Counted from the first letter of the stretch, positions 1 through 8,058 are shown. The stretch: 64,000 bases of DNA from CAZQFV01 sp964613665 (GCA_964613665.1 CAZTIG010000014.1:14547-78546); one strand, 5' to 3'. A program made the numbers and translations. The notes: generated from the letters alone by a model not told the origin.

Positions 1-186
1 TCCAGCATCTCATCGGCGTTGTCCCCGACGAGAGCAACCTCTACCCGGAGCTGAGCGGACGCGACAACCTCACCTTCTGCGCGGCGCTGTACGGGATGGG
101 CCTGAGCGCGCGCCGGGCCCGGGCGGCGGAGCTGCTAGAGTCCTTTGGCCTGGCCGAGGCCGCGGGGCGCAAGTTCGCCACCTACT
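1..186 (+). pseudogene. ABC transporter ATP-binding protein, internal fragment
   Basis: The frame opening at base 3 reads an internal piece of an ABC-2 type exporter ATPase: Q-loop region (VVPDESNLYPELSG), helical subdomain (LYGMGLSARRARAAELLESF) and the approach to the signature (GRKFATY). In intact relatives an S-x-G-x-x-Q-R signature, Walker B and about 100 further residues follow. Here the reading breaks at about base 185 and the next bases belong to the permease that normally lies downstream. The 5' end is cut by the window edge. The ATPase is therefore dead in this sequence, by genuine deletion or by misassembly. Confidence 0.75.
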
Positions 187-187
187 G

Positions 188-766
188 TTGCCGGGCGTGG
201 TGGCGGTCTCTATCCTATTCGGCACCACTTCCCTGCTGGCCGTGACGATCACCTTTGAGAAACGGAGCCGCTCCTTCGAGCGGCTGCTGCTCGCGCCCAT
301 TCCCCTGGAAGTGCTCATGCTGGCCAAGACCGCCGGCGCCATCCTCTTCGGCGTCGCCAACGCCCTGGTCCCGATTGCCCTGGCGGCCTTCCTGGCCGAC
401 CTCTCGCAGGTGCACTGGGGCCTCGTGCTGCTGGCGATCGTCCTGATCGCGATCTCCTCGACCTTCCTGGGCCTGTTCATCGCCATCTCGGTCAGCGAGG
501 TCTTTGAGGCGCAGACCTTTTCCAACTTCTTCCGCTTTCCGATGCTCTTTCTCTGCGGCTTGTTCTTCCCGGTCAGCGCGCTGCCGGTGTTCCTGCGCCC
601 TCTGTCCTACCTCCTGCCGTTGACGTACGGCGTCGATGTGCTGCATGGGGCCATTCGCGGGCTGAACGCCCTGCCGCTGTGGCTGAACCTGGCCGTCCTG
701 TCCCTGTTTTGCCTGCTGCTTTTCGCGGCCAGCGCCTGGAATATCCACCGGCGCTGGATCCTCTGA
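188..766 (+). pseudogene. ABC-2 type permease, 5'-truncated
   Basis: This 192-residue stretch matches the C-terminal three quarters of an ABC-2/NodJ-type membrane permease. It begins at the conserved PGVVAVSILFGTTSLLAVTI segment, then has the cytoplasmic FEKRSRSFERLLLAPI loop and four or five hydrophobic helices, ending in a WNIHRRWIL tail. About 60-80 N-terminal residues are missing because the frame is joined directly to the ATPase fragment. The TTG at 188 is only the first possible start after the junction. A deletion of several hundred bases removed the end of the ATPase and the start of the permease. Confidence 0.75.
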
Positions 767-840
767 GTCCTTCGCCCCTGCGCAACTGCCTCAAGGTGAA
801 TCTGCCGATGCGCCGCACGCATCGCGGCGGACGGGGGCGT

Positions 841-880
841 CCGCACGGGCACTCCCCGCACGGGCACGTCCCGCACGGCA
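841..880. repeat. short tandem repeat, 15-bp period
   Basis: CCGCACGGGCAC occurs at 841 and 856, with a shorter CCGCACGG copy at 871, giving a 15-bp period. It lies between the permease fragment and the converging surface-protein gene. No coding role is apparent. Confidence 0.5.
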
Positions 881-924
881 GATCGTCTCCGCCACCCAGG
901 AGGATGGCGTGACGGCAGGGGGGG

Positions 925-1680
925 CTACCGGCGCTCCCCCCTGCGCCGGCAGAGCAGCAACAGCACTCCGGTCAGAACGAGCGCAAGCGGTACCAGGGCC
1001 AGTGGCAGAGTCCCCCATGCGGTACCGGCTGCCGCCTGCGCAGCTCTCTCGCCGTGTTCGGCCGCGCCGCCCTGGCAGTCACCCGAGTCCGGCAGCAGGG
1101 CGGCCTGGCCGGTGGGGTGCGGGGAAGCGATGTCGGAGACACCGCGACTCGTTGGCGTCGGCGAGAAAACGGGAGGGGTGGGTGCGGAGGTAGCCGTGGG
1201 CATGGCCAGGGTCGGCTGGCCCTCCGTTGGGCGGCTGCTGGGAGAGCTGGTGGGCACAGGGGCGAGCGTCGAGGTCGGTCCGGGTGCCTGTGTAGCTGTG
1301 GGTTGCGGCATGGGCGTGGCGGTGGGCCTGGGCGTGGCGGTGGGCCTGGGCGTGTCCGTCGGCAGCGGCGTCTCCGTAGGTGACGGTGTGCTGGAGGGAA
1401 CGGGCGACGGCGGCGGCTCGGTTGGCACCGTCGTTGGCGTCGGCTCAGGGCTGGGGCCGGGTGGTGTCTCAGTGGGCGGTGGTGGTGGTTGGGTTGGCGG
1501 CAGCGTCGGTTCCGACGTCACGGTCGGGATGGGAGTGATCGTCGGTCAGCCGGCCGCGCTGGGCGGTGTGGCCCCGGGTGCCAGCGCCAGCGCTGCCATG
1601 GCCAGAAAGCCCAGGCAACAGCCGGCGGCGCGTTGGCCTACCCGCCAGCGCGTTCGTTCCCGTTCGATTGGACCGGGCAT
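925..1680 (-). CDS. Pro/Thr-rich secreted, membrane-anchored protein with an in-frame UGA
   Basis: An ATG at 1680 with a well-placed GGGAGG ribosome site starts a signal peptide (hydrophobic core GCCLGFLAMAALALA). The frame then meets TGA at 1546-1548 and continues uninterrupted to 925 through about 130 residues of P, T and S repeats (PRPTATPRPTATP type). It ends with a C-terminal membrane helix (LPLALVPLALVLTGVLLLL) and a basic tail. This is the layout of an extended, wall-spanning stalk. The codon-3 periodicity and signal peptide argue that both halves belong to one gene. The UGA follows the signal peptide and is not at a recognisable catalytic Cys, so a nonsense mutation is likelier than selenocysteine. 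The downstream half could only be made alone from GTG at 1521. Confidence 0.6.
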
Positions 1681-1912
1681 CGCATCCTCCCAAGGAAGAG
1701 CGTTTCGCTTGGCCTCGGTACTCCTGCTGACTGGCGACCGACCTGCCGGGCAGGGCGTGCCGCCCGCTCTTCAGCCTGCATGATGGCGCCGGCCGGTCCA
1801 CGGCCAGCACGCCCTGCCCCGGTGTTGCCTGGAACCAGGACATGTCGCGGCAGGTCTCCGGACCTGGGCCGGCGTGCCGTCCATGTCCCCTGGCGCACCG
1901 TTGGCTGCGTTC

Positions 1913-2611
1913 CTACGGCTTCCAGACCTCCCACACCCGTCCCACCAGGTTCGGGCCCGGCTTGAGAGTGGGCTTGCCCGGCGTCCAGCCGGAGGGTGTC
2001 GCCTCTTTGCCTCCCGAGGCGCGCACCAACTGGTAGGCCTGGACCTGCCGGATCGTCTCCTCGGGGTTGCGGCCCACCGGCGGCGTCAGCACCTCCATGG
2101 CCTGGATGACGCCGTCGGGGTCGATGATGAAGCGGCCGCGGATATTGACGCCGGCCGCCTCGTCGTACACCCCGTAGACGGCGCCGACACGCCCGCCCTG
2201 GTCGGAGAGCATAGGAAAGGGCACCCCGCCCTCGACCATCTTGGACAGCTCGACCTCCTGCCAGATCTTGTGGGTGAAGCGGCTGTCGGTGCTGATCGAG
2301 AACACCTCCACGCCCAGCTCCTGGAACCGCGGGTAGAGTGCGGCAACTGCCGCCAGCTCCGTCGGTCAGACAAAGGTAAAGTCGCCGGGGTAGAAGCAGA
2401 CCATCACCCACTTGCCGCGATAGTCCGAAAGCTTGATGTTCTTGAATCCCTGGCCGGAGACATAGGCCGGCAGCTCGAAATCGGGCGCCTCCTGTCCCAC
2501 GCGTGCCGTTGTCATACGGACCTCCTCCTTCTGCGGTGTGCTTTCCTGGCGGGGCACCTCCTTGACGAGCGGCCCCGCGGCCGGTTTCACGCACGACTCG
2601 ACTTCAGGCAT
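1913..2611 (-). CDS. peroxiredoxin (AhpC/TSA family), probable selenoprotein
   Basis: Thiol peroxidase that reduces peroxides in the cytoplasm. The frame reads from ATG 2611 to the stop at 1913 with one in-frame TGA (2366-2368). It sits exactly at the peroxidatic Cys of the family motif FTFV-C-PTEL, here FTFV-UGA-PTEL. Everything around it is intact: APDFELPAY, YRGKWVMVCFYPGDF before; FSISTDSRFTHKIW, FPMLSD, RGRFIIDPDGVI and a 60-residue C-terminal arm after. A GC hairpin with GU at its apex begins 13 bases past the UGA, as a bacterial SECIS would. Two starts have good Shine-Dalgarno sites: 2611 (232 residues, Sec82) and 2515 (AGGAGG upstream, 200 residues, Sec50, the usual length). Sec-peroxiredoxins are known in bacteria; insertion here is inferred. 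Confidence 0.85.
2340..2365 (-). promoter_or_regulatory. candidate bacterial SECIS hairpin after the peroxiredoxin UGA
   Basis: On the coding strand the bases after the UGA fold as GCGGC-AGTT-GCCGC (2353-2340), a perfect GC stem whose loop carries the GU typical of SelB-binding hairpins. The loop lies about 18 bases past the UGA, a typical distance. It also encodes ordinary peroxiredoxin residues (LAAVAAL), so coding constraint alone could explain part of it. Confidence 0.55.
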
Positions 2612-2759
2612 GACCAACCTCCTCGCGCATTTCCACAGGTGTTTTCCGGGTTTGAGGACAGCCGCACCTCCTTCCAGCCTTCGCTGGCTACCATATCCCC
2701 GGTATCAATCGATCACGGGTCCTGCACAGACCGGCATCCATCCATCCTCGCCGGCTGCG

Positions 2760-3254
2760 CTAACCGCGCCTTTTCCGGCGTACGAGGCGGATGATCCCCA
2801 GGATGGCATTCATCCGGGGAACAGCCTCCATATAGCGCCTGTAGTCCTCACCGAACTTGGCGAGGGAGGACTTTTCTTCCTGGATGGCGCCGATATCGTA
2901 CAGGGCGATTGCCACCACGCCAGGGATGATGACCCCCCAGTGCTGGGCGATCAGCGGTAGAGCAATACTTACCAGTACGCCGGCCAGGTATTGGGGGTGC
3001 CGCACGATCGCATAGGGCCCGGAGTCGACCAGCACGGTGGTGCGGATGTAGCTCTTCCCTTGGGTCACTCCCCCCTTGCGGCGAAAGGTCAAGATCGGCC
3101 ACCAGCCGAAGACGGCGGACAGGGAGAGCACAGCCCAGCCGACAATCCCCAGCACCGTGCTGCCTTGCTGGTTGTACAGGACGAAAGACAGCACGATCTG
3201 GCCTACCGCGGCAATGGTCAGGATGACCGCGAGGACTATCTCTCGCCTCTTCAT
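2760..3254 (-). CDS. isoprenylcysteine carboxyl methyltransferase-like membrane protein
   Basis: A 164-residue integral membrane protein with four predicted helices (LAVILTIAAVGQIVLSFVL, VLGIVGWAVLSLSAVFGWWP, LAGVLVSIALPLI, WGVIIPGVVAIALYDI). Its conserved signature SGPYAIVRHPQYLAG, followed by EE and a basic C-terminal tail, is that of the ICMT/PEMT-like methyltransferase superfamily, which binds SAM at the membrane. The substrate in bacteria is usually unknown. It stands alone between the peroxiredoxin and the NifX-like operon, in the same orientation as both. Confidence 0.75.
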   Translation of the reverse strand: MKRREIVLAVILTIAAVGQIVLSFVLYNQQGSTVLGIVGWAVLSLSAVFGWWPILTFRRKGGVTQGKSYIRTTVLVDSGPYAIVRHPQYLAGVLVSIALPLIAQHWGVIIPGVVAIALYDIGAIQEEKSSLAKFGEDYRRYMEAVPRMNAILGIIRLVRRKRRG

Positions 3255-3377
3255 GTGCGCCCCCGCGTGACAATCTCAATACCGGCCGAAAGGTTGCGCT
3301 TGGGTTTCATCAATCCAGACTGCCCCACTCCCTGTCGGACTGGCCTATTCCCGCGGGAAGCGCGACGCCGCTGCGGC

Positions 3378-3782
3378 TCAGTGCAGCAGGTCGGTCCGCT
3401 CCACCAGCGTGCCGGCCAGGTACGCCCCGACGGCCTCGTGGATGTCGGTCAGATCGGTCATCACCACCCGGATGCCGGCCTGCCGCAGGCTTTCCTGCGC
3501 CCCCCAGCCCATACCGCGCGACAACAGCACCTGGCAGTCGGCGATGGCCTGGGCCATGCGCACGTGGCGGTCGTGCGAGGCGGCCCCGAAGCCGTGGCCA
3601 CGGGGGTCCTCCGCGTGCGGGCCGGCCGCCTCCGCGCCAGCGAACTGGGCATGGCCCAACTTCTCCCGCAGCTCCTGCCCGGTGATGCGACCCTCTTCCA
3701 CCGTCAGGACGGCGTAGTAGGGCGCTCGCCCAAAGTGCTGGCTGATCGTCCGGCCGTCTTCGGTCACTACCGCGATCTTCAT
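3378..3782 (-). CDS. dinitrogenase iron-molybdenum cofactor family protein (NifX/NifB-C-like)
   Basis: A 134-residue single-domain protein: MKIAVVTEDGRTISQHFGRAPYY at the N-terminus, then LSRGMGWGAQESLRQAGI and a C-terminal helix. This is the NifX/NifB C-terminal/NafY fold, which carries Fe-S or Fe-Mo cofactor intermediates. Outside nitrogen fixers, stand-alone members are common and mostly uncharacterised. It is the last gene of a PadR-DUF364-NifX operon and overlaps DUF364 by ATGA (4 bases), so translation is coupled. A stretch of HAEDPRGHGFGAASHDRH is rich in His and may bind metal (inference). No nitrogenase genes are present. Confidence 0.8.
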   Translation of the reverse strand: MKIAVVTEDGRTISQHFGRAPYYAVLTVEEGRITGQELREKLGHAQFAGAEAAGPHAEDPRGHGFGAASHDRHVRMAQAIADCQVLLSRGMGWGAQESLRQAGIRVVMTDLTDIHEAVGAYLAGTLVERTDLLH

Positions 3783-4522
3783 GGGTTCCTCCACATGACA
3801 ACGGTACGAACGCCCTCGATCTGCTGAAAGGTGGCCCCCTGCCCCAGGCAGCGCAGCGCCGCGGCCGGCTCCACCACCAGGGAGCCGGCCAGCGCCGCGG
3901 CCCCGTGTGCAAAGAGCACCGGGCTCAGGGGCGTGCTCGGTCCCAGGATCATCACCAACGCATCGGGCCGACAGAGGGGCAGCAGTCCTTCCAGCGTGTG
4001 GTTGATCAAGGCCGTACCGGTGATGGCGACGACATCGGCCTGGGGCAGCAGGTCGGCCGCGCGCTCGCTGGGGAACTCGCCAGGCAGGGGATGGTGCTCC
4101 AGCACCCACAGCTCGCCCACGGCCGGCCGCAGGCGGGGGATAAAGGGGAAATGGCCGATCAGGGCTACTCGCCTCCCGGCACCCTCGCGCTGCAGCGTGT
4201 GCAGGGCGTTCTCGTCGCGGCAGGCGCTGCCGTCCACCTCCAGGAGGGCGTTGATCGCCGCCACCCCAATGCTGGCTTCCAGGGTGTTTTCGGAGCGGGC
4301 CAGGCCGGCCAGCTCCAGGGCGCTGTGCTCCAGGAGGTGTCCGGCCCAGGGCACTGACGCCTCGGCGTGCGGGACCTGCTCGTCGCCGCGCAGCGTCGAG
4401 GCCAGGCCGCAGCGTGGCCGGCCGGCCCGGCTCACGGTCACCGCCGTCCAGTGCAGCCCCATCCACACCCCTTCGAGGGGCGCGTCGGCCAGGGTGTCCA
4501 GGATTTCCTCGAGGATCGTCAC
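3779..4522 (-). CDS. DUF364 family protein (putative heavy-metal chelation domain)
   Basis: A 247-residue cytoplasmic protein with an N-terminal region carrying the EWMGLHWTAV-type segment and a C-terminal Rossmann-like half. The latter shows VALIGHFPFIPRL, LWVLEHHPLPGEFPSERA, VVAITGTALINHTLEGLL and VMILGPSTPLSPVLFAHGA. This is the pattern of the DUF364/DUF4213 proteins proposed to handle metals or metallo-cofactors. It overlaps PadR upstream and the NifX-like protein downstream by 4 bases each, a tight three-gene operon. Pairing DUF364 with a FeMo-cofactor-like carrier suggests a metal or metallocluster trafficking unit (inference). Confidence 0.8.
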   Translation of the reverse strand: MTILEEILDTLADAPLEGVWMGLHWTAVTVSRAGRPRCGLASTLRGDEQVPHAEASVPWAGHLLEHSALELAGLARSENTLEASIGVAAINALLEVDGSACRDENALHTLQREGAGRRVALIGHFPFIPRLRPAVGELWVLEHHPLPGEFPSERAADLLPQADVVAITGTALINHTLEGLLPLCRPDALVMILGPSTPLSPVLFAHGAAALAGSLVVEPAAALRCLGQGATFQQIEGVRTVVMWRNP

Positions 4523-4911
4523 TGCGGCTCCTCGGGAAACTGCTCCCGGTGGAGGCGAAAGATCCGTCCCAGCCGCCGGCGCGTCCGCCGCAGCCTGACC
4601 AGGCAGCCGCGGGCGAACGCCTCGCCGGCCGGCGTCAGGCGGTAGACCCGCCGGGGCACACCGCCGCCGGTGGTGTCCCAGTCCGAGACGAGCAGCCCTT
4701 CATCCTCCATCTCGCGCATGTAGCGGTAGACCACCGCCGGGTCCAGGTCCTCGTCGATGAGGTCCGCACGGCGCAGGTCTTCGATCAGCGTGTAGCCGTG
4801 GCTGGGGTCCTGCTTCAGCAGGAGCAGAATGGCCGGCCGCAGGAAGAGGGCCAACTGCCCCCAGCCGCGCCGCCGGCCTCCGCCGCCTGGTCCCACCCCA
4901 TCCTCGTGCAT
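4519..4911 (-). CDS. PadR family transcriptional regulator
   Basis: A 130-residue winged-helix regulator. The PadR core is visible: RPAILLLLKQDPSHGYTLIEDL, then PAVVYRYMREMEDEGLLVSDWD and the wing GGVPRRVYRLTPAGEAF, followed by a basic helix. The start chosen is ATG 4911 (MHEDGVGPGGG), because an upstream extension would run through the promoter. It heads the operon with DUF364 and the NifX-like gene and probably represses it in response to an unknown ligand. Confidence 0.85.
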   Translation of the reverse strand: MHEDGVGPGGGGRRRGWGQLALFLRPAILLLLKQDPSHGYTLIEDLRRADLIDEDLDPAVVYRYMREMEDEGLLVSDWDTTGGGVPRRVYRLTPAGEAFARGCLVRLRRTRRRLGRIFRLHREQFPEEPQ

Positions 4912-4945
4912 GACCGCCCTCCTGGTCCGCGTGTTTCCTGGTCTT

Positions 4946-4974
4946 GGTATAGCACATTGCTGGAAAAATGTCAA
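4946..4974 (-). promoter_or_regulatory. sigma-70-type promoter of the PadR-DUF364-NifX operon
   Basis: On the minus strand TTGACA (4974-4969), a 17-bp spacer and TATACC (4951-4946) precede the PadR start by about 35 bp. The -35 overlaps the stop codon region of the E2 gene upstream, so this operon has its own promoter. Confidence 0.65.
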
Positions 4975-5801
4975 TACCGTGGCAAGCCGTCCACCGCGCC
5001 TGCCGCGTCATCCTCCTGAGGCGTTCCATCCCGGAGCGCCTCCCCGCTTGCCAGCAGCTCGGCCAAGCGGCTCGTGAAGCGCGCGGCGGGCGCCCCGTCC
5101 ACGAGGGCGTGATCGAAGGAGAGGGTGAGGCAGAGGTGCTCCCGCTCCTCCAGCCGGCCCTCGACCAGCACCGGCCGGCCGACAATTCCCCCGACCGCGA
5201 CGGCCACGGTGGCCGCGCTGAGTGGAATGGCCCACAGCGGACCGCGGCCGTACATCCCCACCGCCGTCACGGCCACGACGCCGTACCGCTGCGCCATGGC
5301 CACGCTGCGCGACGCCAGCCGGATAAAGGTCCGCAGCAGAAAGCCGGGGATGAAGCGCACCCAGGTCATCCCCGACAGCCCGCCCAGGCGCGCCTCGCTC
5401 TTCTGCTGCGCCGCGCGGATCTCGTCGTGGATCTGGCGGTAGCTCTTCTTGTCCGCCGCGCGGACACCAAGGGGCTCGGGGATGCGCTCTCCCTCCAGGT
5501 CGCGCTCGACCAGCGTGCCGACCGTGACGTCGTCCAGCAGGACGAGTTGGCCACCGCGGCGAAAGGCGTTCAGCTGCGGCTGCTCGGCCACGGCGCGCGC
5601 CAGGCAGGCGACGACGTACGCGGTGAACGAAAGCCGCTCGCCGGTTCGCTCCCGGTGCTCGCGTACGAGCCGCCGGGGCTCGCTGATGTCGACCTCGGTG
5701 AGGATGTGGATGGTATCGTGCTCGTGGCCGACCGCTGCGCTGGCCGCTGCCATCTGGCGGTTCGGGCTGAACGGAATGACTCGGTATCCGCGCCTGTTCA
5801 T
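4971..5801 (-). CDS. 2-oxo acid dehydrogenase E2-like acyltransferase domain protein
   Basis: A 276-residue protein with only the catalytic (CAT-like) acyltransferase domain. There is no lipoyl or peripheral-subunit domain. The N-terminal GYRVIPFSPNR, the middle LSFTAYVVACLARAVAEQPQLNAF and the C-terminal active-site segment LTLSFDHALVDGAPAARF (HxxxDG) are the E2 signature. Free-standing CAT-only members are common next to lipid or aromatic compound genes, and their acyl acceptor is unknown. The stop overlaps nothing downstream, but the start overlaps the SRPBCC gene by ATGA, so the two are co-transcribed. Confidence 0.8.
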   Translation of the reverse strand: MNRRGYRVIPFSPNRQMAAASAAVGHEHDTIHILTEVDISEPRRLVREHRERTGERLSFTAYVVACLARAVAEQPQLNAFRRGGQLVLLDDVTVGTLVERDLEGERIPEPLGVRAADKKSYRQIHDEIRAAQQKSEARLGGLSGMTWVRFIPGFLLRTFIRLASRSVAMAQRYGVVAVTAVGMYGRGPLWAIPLSAATVAVAVGGIVGRPVLVEGRLEEREHLCLTLSFDHALVDGAPAARFTSRLAELLASGEALRDGTPQEDDAAGAVDGLPRY

Positions 5802-6496
5802 CGTACCTTCCGGCTCGTCGCCTGGACCCGTTCCCGGATGCCCAGCAGCATCCGGCGCTGCATCACCGCGCTGATCGGCTCGACAAAGCCGCGGTAGGCC
5901 AGGTCGCTGCCGAAGCGGGGCGTGTAGCCCAGCCGGTAGCGGCTGATCAGCCGCGTGGTTCCGTCGCCCCGCGCCTCGACGTAGAACAGCCAGGTGGTGG
6001 CAAAGTACTCCGAGGGCTCGGCGCCATCCGGTTGCCGGCCGATGGGCTCGGCACCGTGCAGCAGAAGCGCCCGCTGCGGCTCCAGCAGCGCCACCGGCAG
6101 GGCCGGGACCTTCGGGTGCAGGCGAATGCCATCGCCAGCCTTCAGCTCCTGGAACTCGGGCAGGACCTGGTCGGCATTGTGGATGTCGCAGCCGACCAGG
6201 TTCTCCAGCAGCTCATAGCTGTAGAACCCGCCGCGGCCCTGGCCCATCTGCGCGAGCCAGGGCCAGACGGCCTCGACCGGGGCGCGGATGGTGATGGCCT
6301 GGGTGTAGCCGGCACGGGGCTGCGGCACCAGATCGTCGCCGGGTAGGGCGCGCTGCACCTCGGCCGCGGTCGCCCCCCAGCGTCGCAGGCGGGGCAAGAC
6401 CAGTGGGCGCAGGACGATGGCTGCGGTCATGTAGGCCGCGCCGGCGAGCGCTTCGAGAACCGCGCGAAGAACACGAGCTGTTCTGGCTCTTTCCAT
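5798..6496 (-). CDS. SRPBCC-family protein with N-terminal membrane anchor
   Basis: A 232-residue protein with an N-terminal helix (LRAVLEALAGAAYMTAAIVL). The following helix-grip domain begins with the characteristic AITIRAPVEAVWPWLAQMGQGRGGFYSYELLENLVG. Central strands (EYFATTWLFYVEARGDGTTRLISRYRL) and a long C-terminal helix (MQRRMLLGIRERVQ) complete the fold. Members bind hydrophobic ligands or lipids. It is translationally coupled to the E2-like acyltransferase, which suggests a shared lipid or ketoacid substrate (inference). Confidence 0.8.
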   Translation of the reverse strand: MERARTARVLRAVLEALAGAAYMTAAIVLRPLVLPRLRRWGATAAEVQRALPGDDLVPQPRAGYTQAITIRAPVEAVWPWLAQMGQGRGGFYSYELLENLVGCDIHNADQVLPEFQELKAGDGIRLHPKVPALPVALLEPQRALLLHGAEPIGRQPDGAEPSEYFATTWLFYVEARGDGTTRLISRYRLGYTPRFGSDLAYRGFVEPISAVMQRRMLLGIRERVQATSRKVR

Positions 6497-6534
6497 CCCG
6501 CACCCCCACCCGCCTGTCTGGCCAAAAAGGGCGG

Positions 6535-6909
6535 CTAGAGGGGCGCCAACACCAGTCGCCCCGCGGCGACGAACGCGGCCATGGCGGACAGGACGAAGCC
6601 TATCCAGACGTTGGGCCGGTCGCGGCAGCCGGCGTGGAACGCCACGCCCACCAGCATCAGCGCCGCCAGCGCTGCGGCCGTCCAGGGCGTCAGCCAGAGC
6701 CAGAGCCCGAGTGTGCCGGGCAAGATCAGGCAGACCCCGCCCAGGATCATGCTCGAGCCGCTCAGGGCGAGCAACGGCCGCGCGGCGGCGCCCAGCCGCT
6801 GGAGACCGCGCTGCATCTTGGCCGAGTCCGGGCGCACCGCGTGCGAGTAGGCGGAAGCAAGGAGCTTGGCGGCAAGGATGGTCTGGAGAATCCAGAGGAT
6901 GATGTTCAT
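6535..6909 (-). CDS. DoxX-like family integral membrane protein
   Basis: A 124-residue protein with four helices: IILWILQTILAAKLLASAY, ARPLLALSGSSMILGGVCLIL, LWLWLTPWTAAALAALMLVGVAFHAGC and IGFVLSAMAAFVAAGRLVLAPL. This matches the DoxX-like/DUF-type four-helix proteins, often linked to membrane redox or lipid metabolism without a defined reaction. It is first in line upstream of the SRPBCC and E2-like genes, in the same orientation, with a 38-bp gap. Confidence 0.65.
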   Translation of the reverse strand: MNIILWILQTILAAKLLASAYSHAVRPDSAKMQRGLQRLGAAARPLLALSGSSMILGGVCLILPGTLGLWLWLTPWTAAALAALMLVGVAFHAGCRDRPNVWIGFVLSAMAAFVAAGRLVLAPL

Positions 6910-7325
6910 CTGCTCCTCACTCTGAACGAAGCAAGGCCATCCGACACGAGCTGGTGCACCACGGCTACGCCGCCGAATGTCCTGTTCGAGCTAGCCCACA
7001 GCCGGGACGGAGGAACTATAGCAGAGATTGGGTCGCAGTGCAAGTGCTGCCCCAACGACCCACGGCCATGAAGCCGCCGGCGCTGACCGGCAAGTGTCCG
7101 GCTGCAACGGCGCAACGCCCCACACTCAGGGGCGGAGCAATGGTACGGCTGTGCCGCGCTGTTTGCCGGCCGGGCACTTGCCATTCGTGGTGCACGGCCG
7201 CGACCTTGATATCGCCGTGGATGGCGCAACAACCGTAGGGGCGCACGGCCGTGCGCCCCTACGGATCTTCCGGCGGTGGGCGTCTCTACACGCCCCCGGG
7301 CCTATAGCTCATGGGCGGTCCCCCA
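6910..7325. other. intergenic region with a large palindrome, no gene seen
   Basis: No frame here shows coding character. The region separates the DoxX-like gene from the lipoprotein gene and holds the 32-bp palindrome at 7233-7264. Confidence 0.5.
7233..7264. repeat. 32-bp perfect palindrome (TAGGGG...CCCCTA class)
   Basis: CCGTAGGGGCGCACGG is followed at once by its exact reverse complement. Related hairpins with TAGGGG/CCCCTA arms occur at 22180, 46915 and 50980, which suggests a REP-like dispersed element or bidirectional terminator. Confidence 0.75.
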
Positions 7326-7829
7326 TCAGGGGTTGCCGCCGGCCCGCGGGTTCGTGTACTGCCAGACCATGGTGATGATGTCTCCGCCGATCGTGACCGA
7401 CTGCAGCGTGCTGTTGGGATGCCGGCCGGCGGCCCGCTCCAGGCGATTGGCGATGCGCTCGTTCCACAGCGCCACACGCGGCTCGTCGACCGGGCTGCCG
7501 TTCACCCGGGCATCCGAGATGCTCGCCGTCAGGTGCCCGTCGCCGACCCCCAGGTCCAGGCGGAAGGTCAGGGTGTCGGTCGCGCTGCCGTCGAGGCGTT
7601 CCCGCTCCGCCGTGACAAAGACGTACCCCTCGCGCATGTCAGCGATGAGGCTGCGGATCAGCGGGTCGGCGATGGACTCGTCGATGATCTCCTGCAGCTC
7701 GGCCTCGGTTACCTGGCCCTCCACGGTCATCGACTCGCGGGGGTTGCCGCGGGCCTCGACGGAACAGGCCCCCAGCAACAGGCCGGCGATGGTCAGGACA
7801 ACGAACGTGATAGCGCTTTTCTTGCTCAT
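7326..7829 (-). CDS. lipoprotein of unknown function
   Basis: A 167-residue protein with a lipoprotein signal peptide (FVVLTIAGLLLGAC, lipobox LLGAC, Cys22). The mature part has an acidic helical segment (VTEAELQEIIDESIADPLIRSLIADM) and a beta-rich domain (YVFVTAERERLDGSATDTLTFRLDLGVGDGHLTASI). No family is recognised. It is divergent from the histidine kinase at 8059 and may report on the cell envelope (inference). A GGAGG ribosome site precedes ATG 7829. Confidence 0.7.
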   Translation of the reverse strand: MSKKSAITFVVLTIAGLLLGACSVEARGNPRESMTVEGQVTEAELQEIIDESIADPLIRSLIADMREGYVFVTAERERLDGSATDTLTFRLDLGVGDGHLTASISDARVNGSPVDEPRVALWNERIANRLERAAGRHPNSTLQSVTIGGDIITMVWQYTNPRAGGNP

Positions 7830-7960
7830 CGGTTTCCTCCTCGCGCAGATCGAACGTTACGATCGGTACTGTGGCCCCAGTATACCCGGTGCCCGGCTGC
7901 GGCGGTAGTGCCTTGCGTCATCTCCCTGCCCGGTGCATGTCAGCGCACGACATGACGCCT

Positions 7961-8017
7961 GTCACGGCGGCCGGTGACCCATGTCACGATTGCGGCGCGG
8001 GGCAGTTCTGCTATAAT
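7961..8017 (+). promoter_or_regulatory. probable promoter of the NarL-type two-component operon
   Basis: TATAAT at 8012-8017 is a perfect -10 about 40 bp before the kinase start, with no good -35. Upstream lies the inverted repeat GTCAC-N8-GTGAC (7961-7978) and a further GTCAC at 7984, a likely activator or autoregulation site. Confidence 0.5.
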
Positions 8018-8058
8018 GAGGGCCAGCAACACACCCGGTACGGACGGCGGAGCTGGCG

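Noticed and set aside
1519..1680. Selenocysteine in the Pro/Thr-rich surface protein as a firm call
   Set aside because: No Cys or redox context and no convincing hairpin after the UGA; kept only as an observation.
1913..2611. Peroxiredoxin as a simple frameshift or nonsense pseudogene
   Set aside because: Both halves are in the same frame and fully conserved, and the only stop is UGA at the catalytic Cys codon with a hairpin after it.
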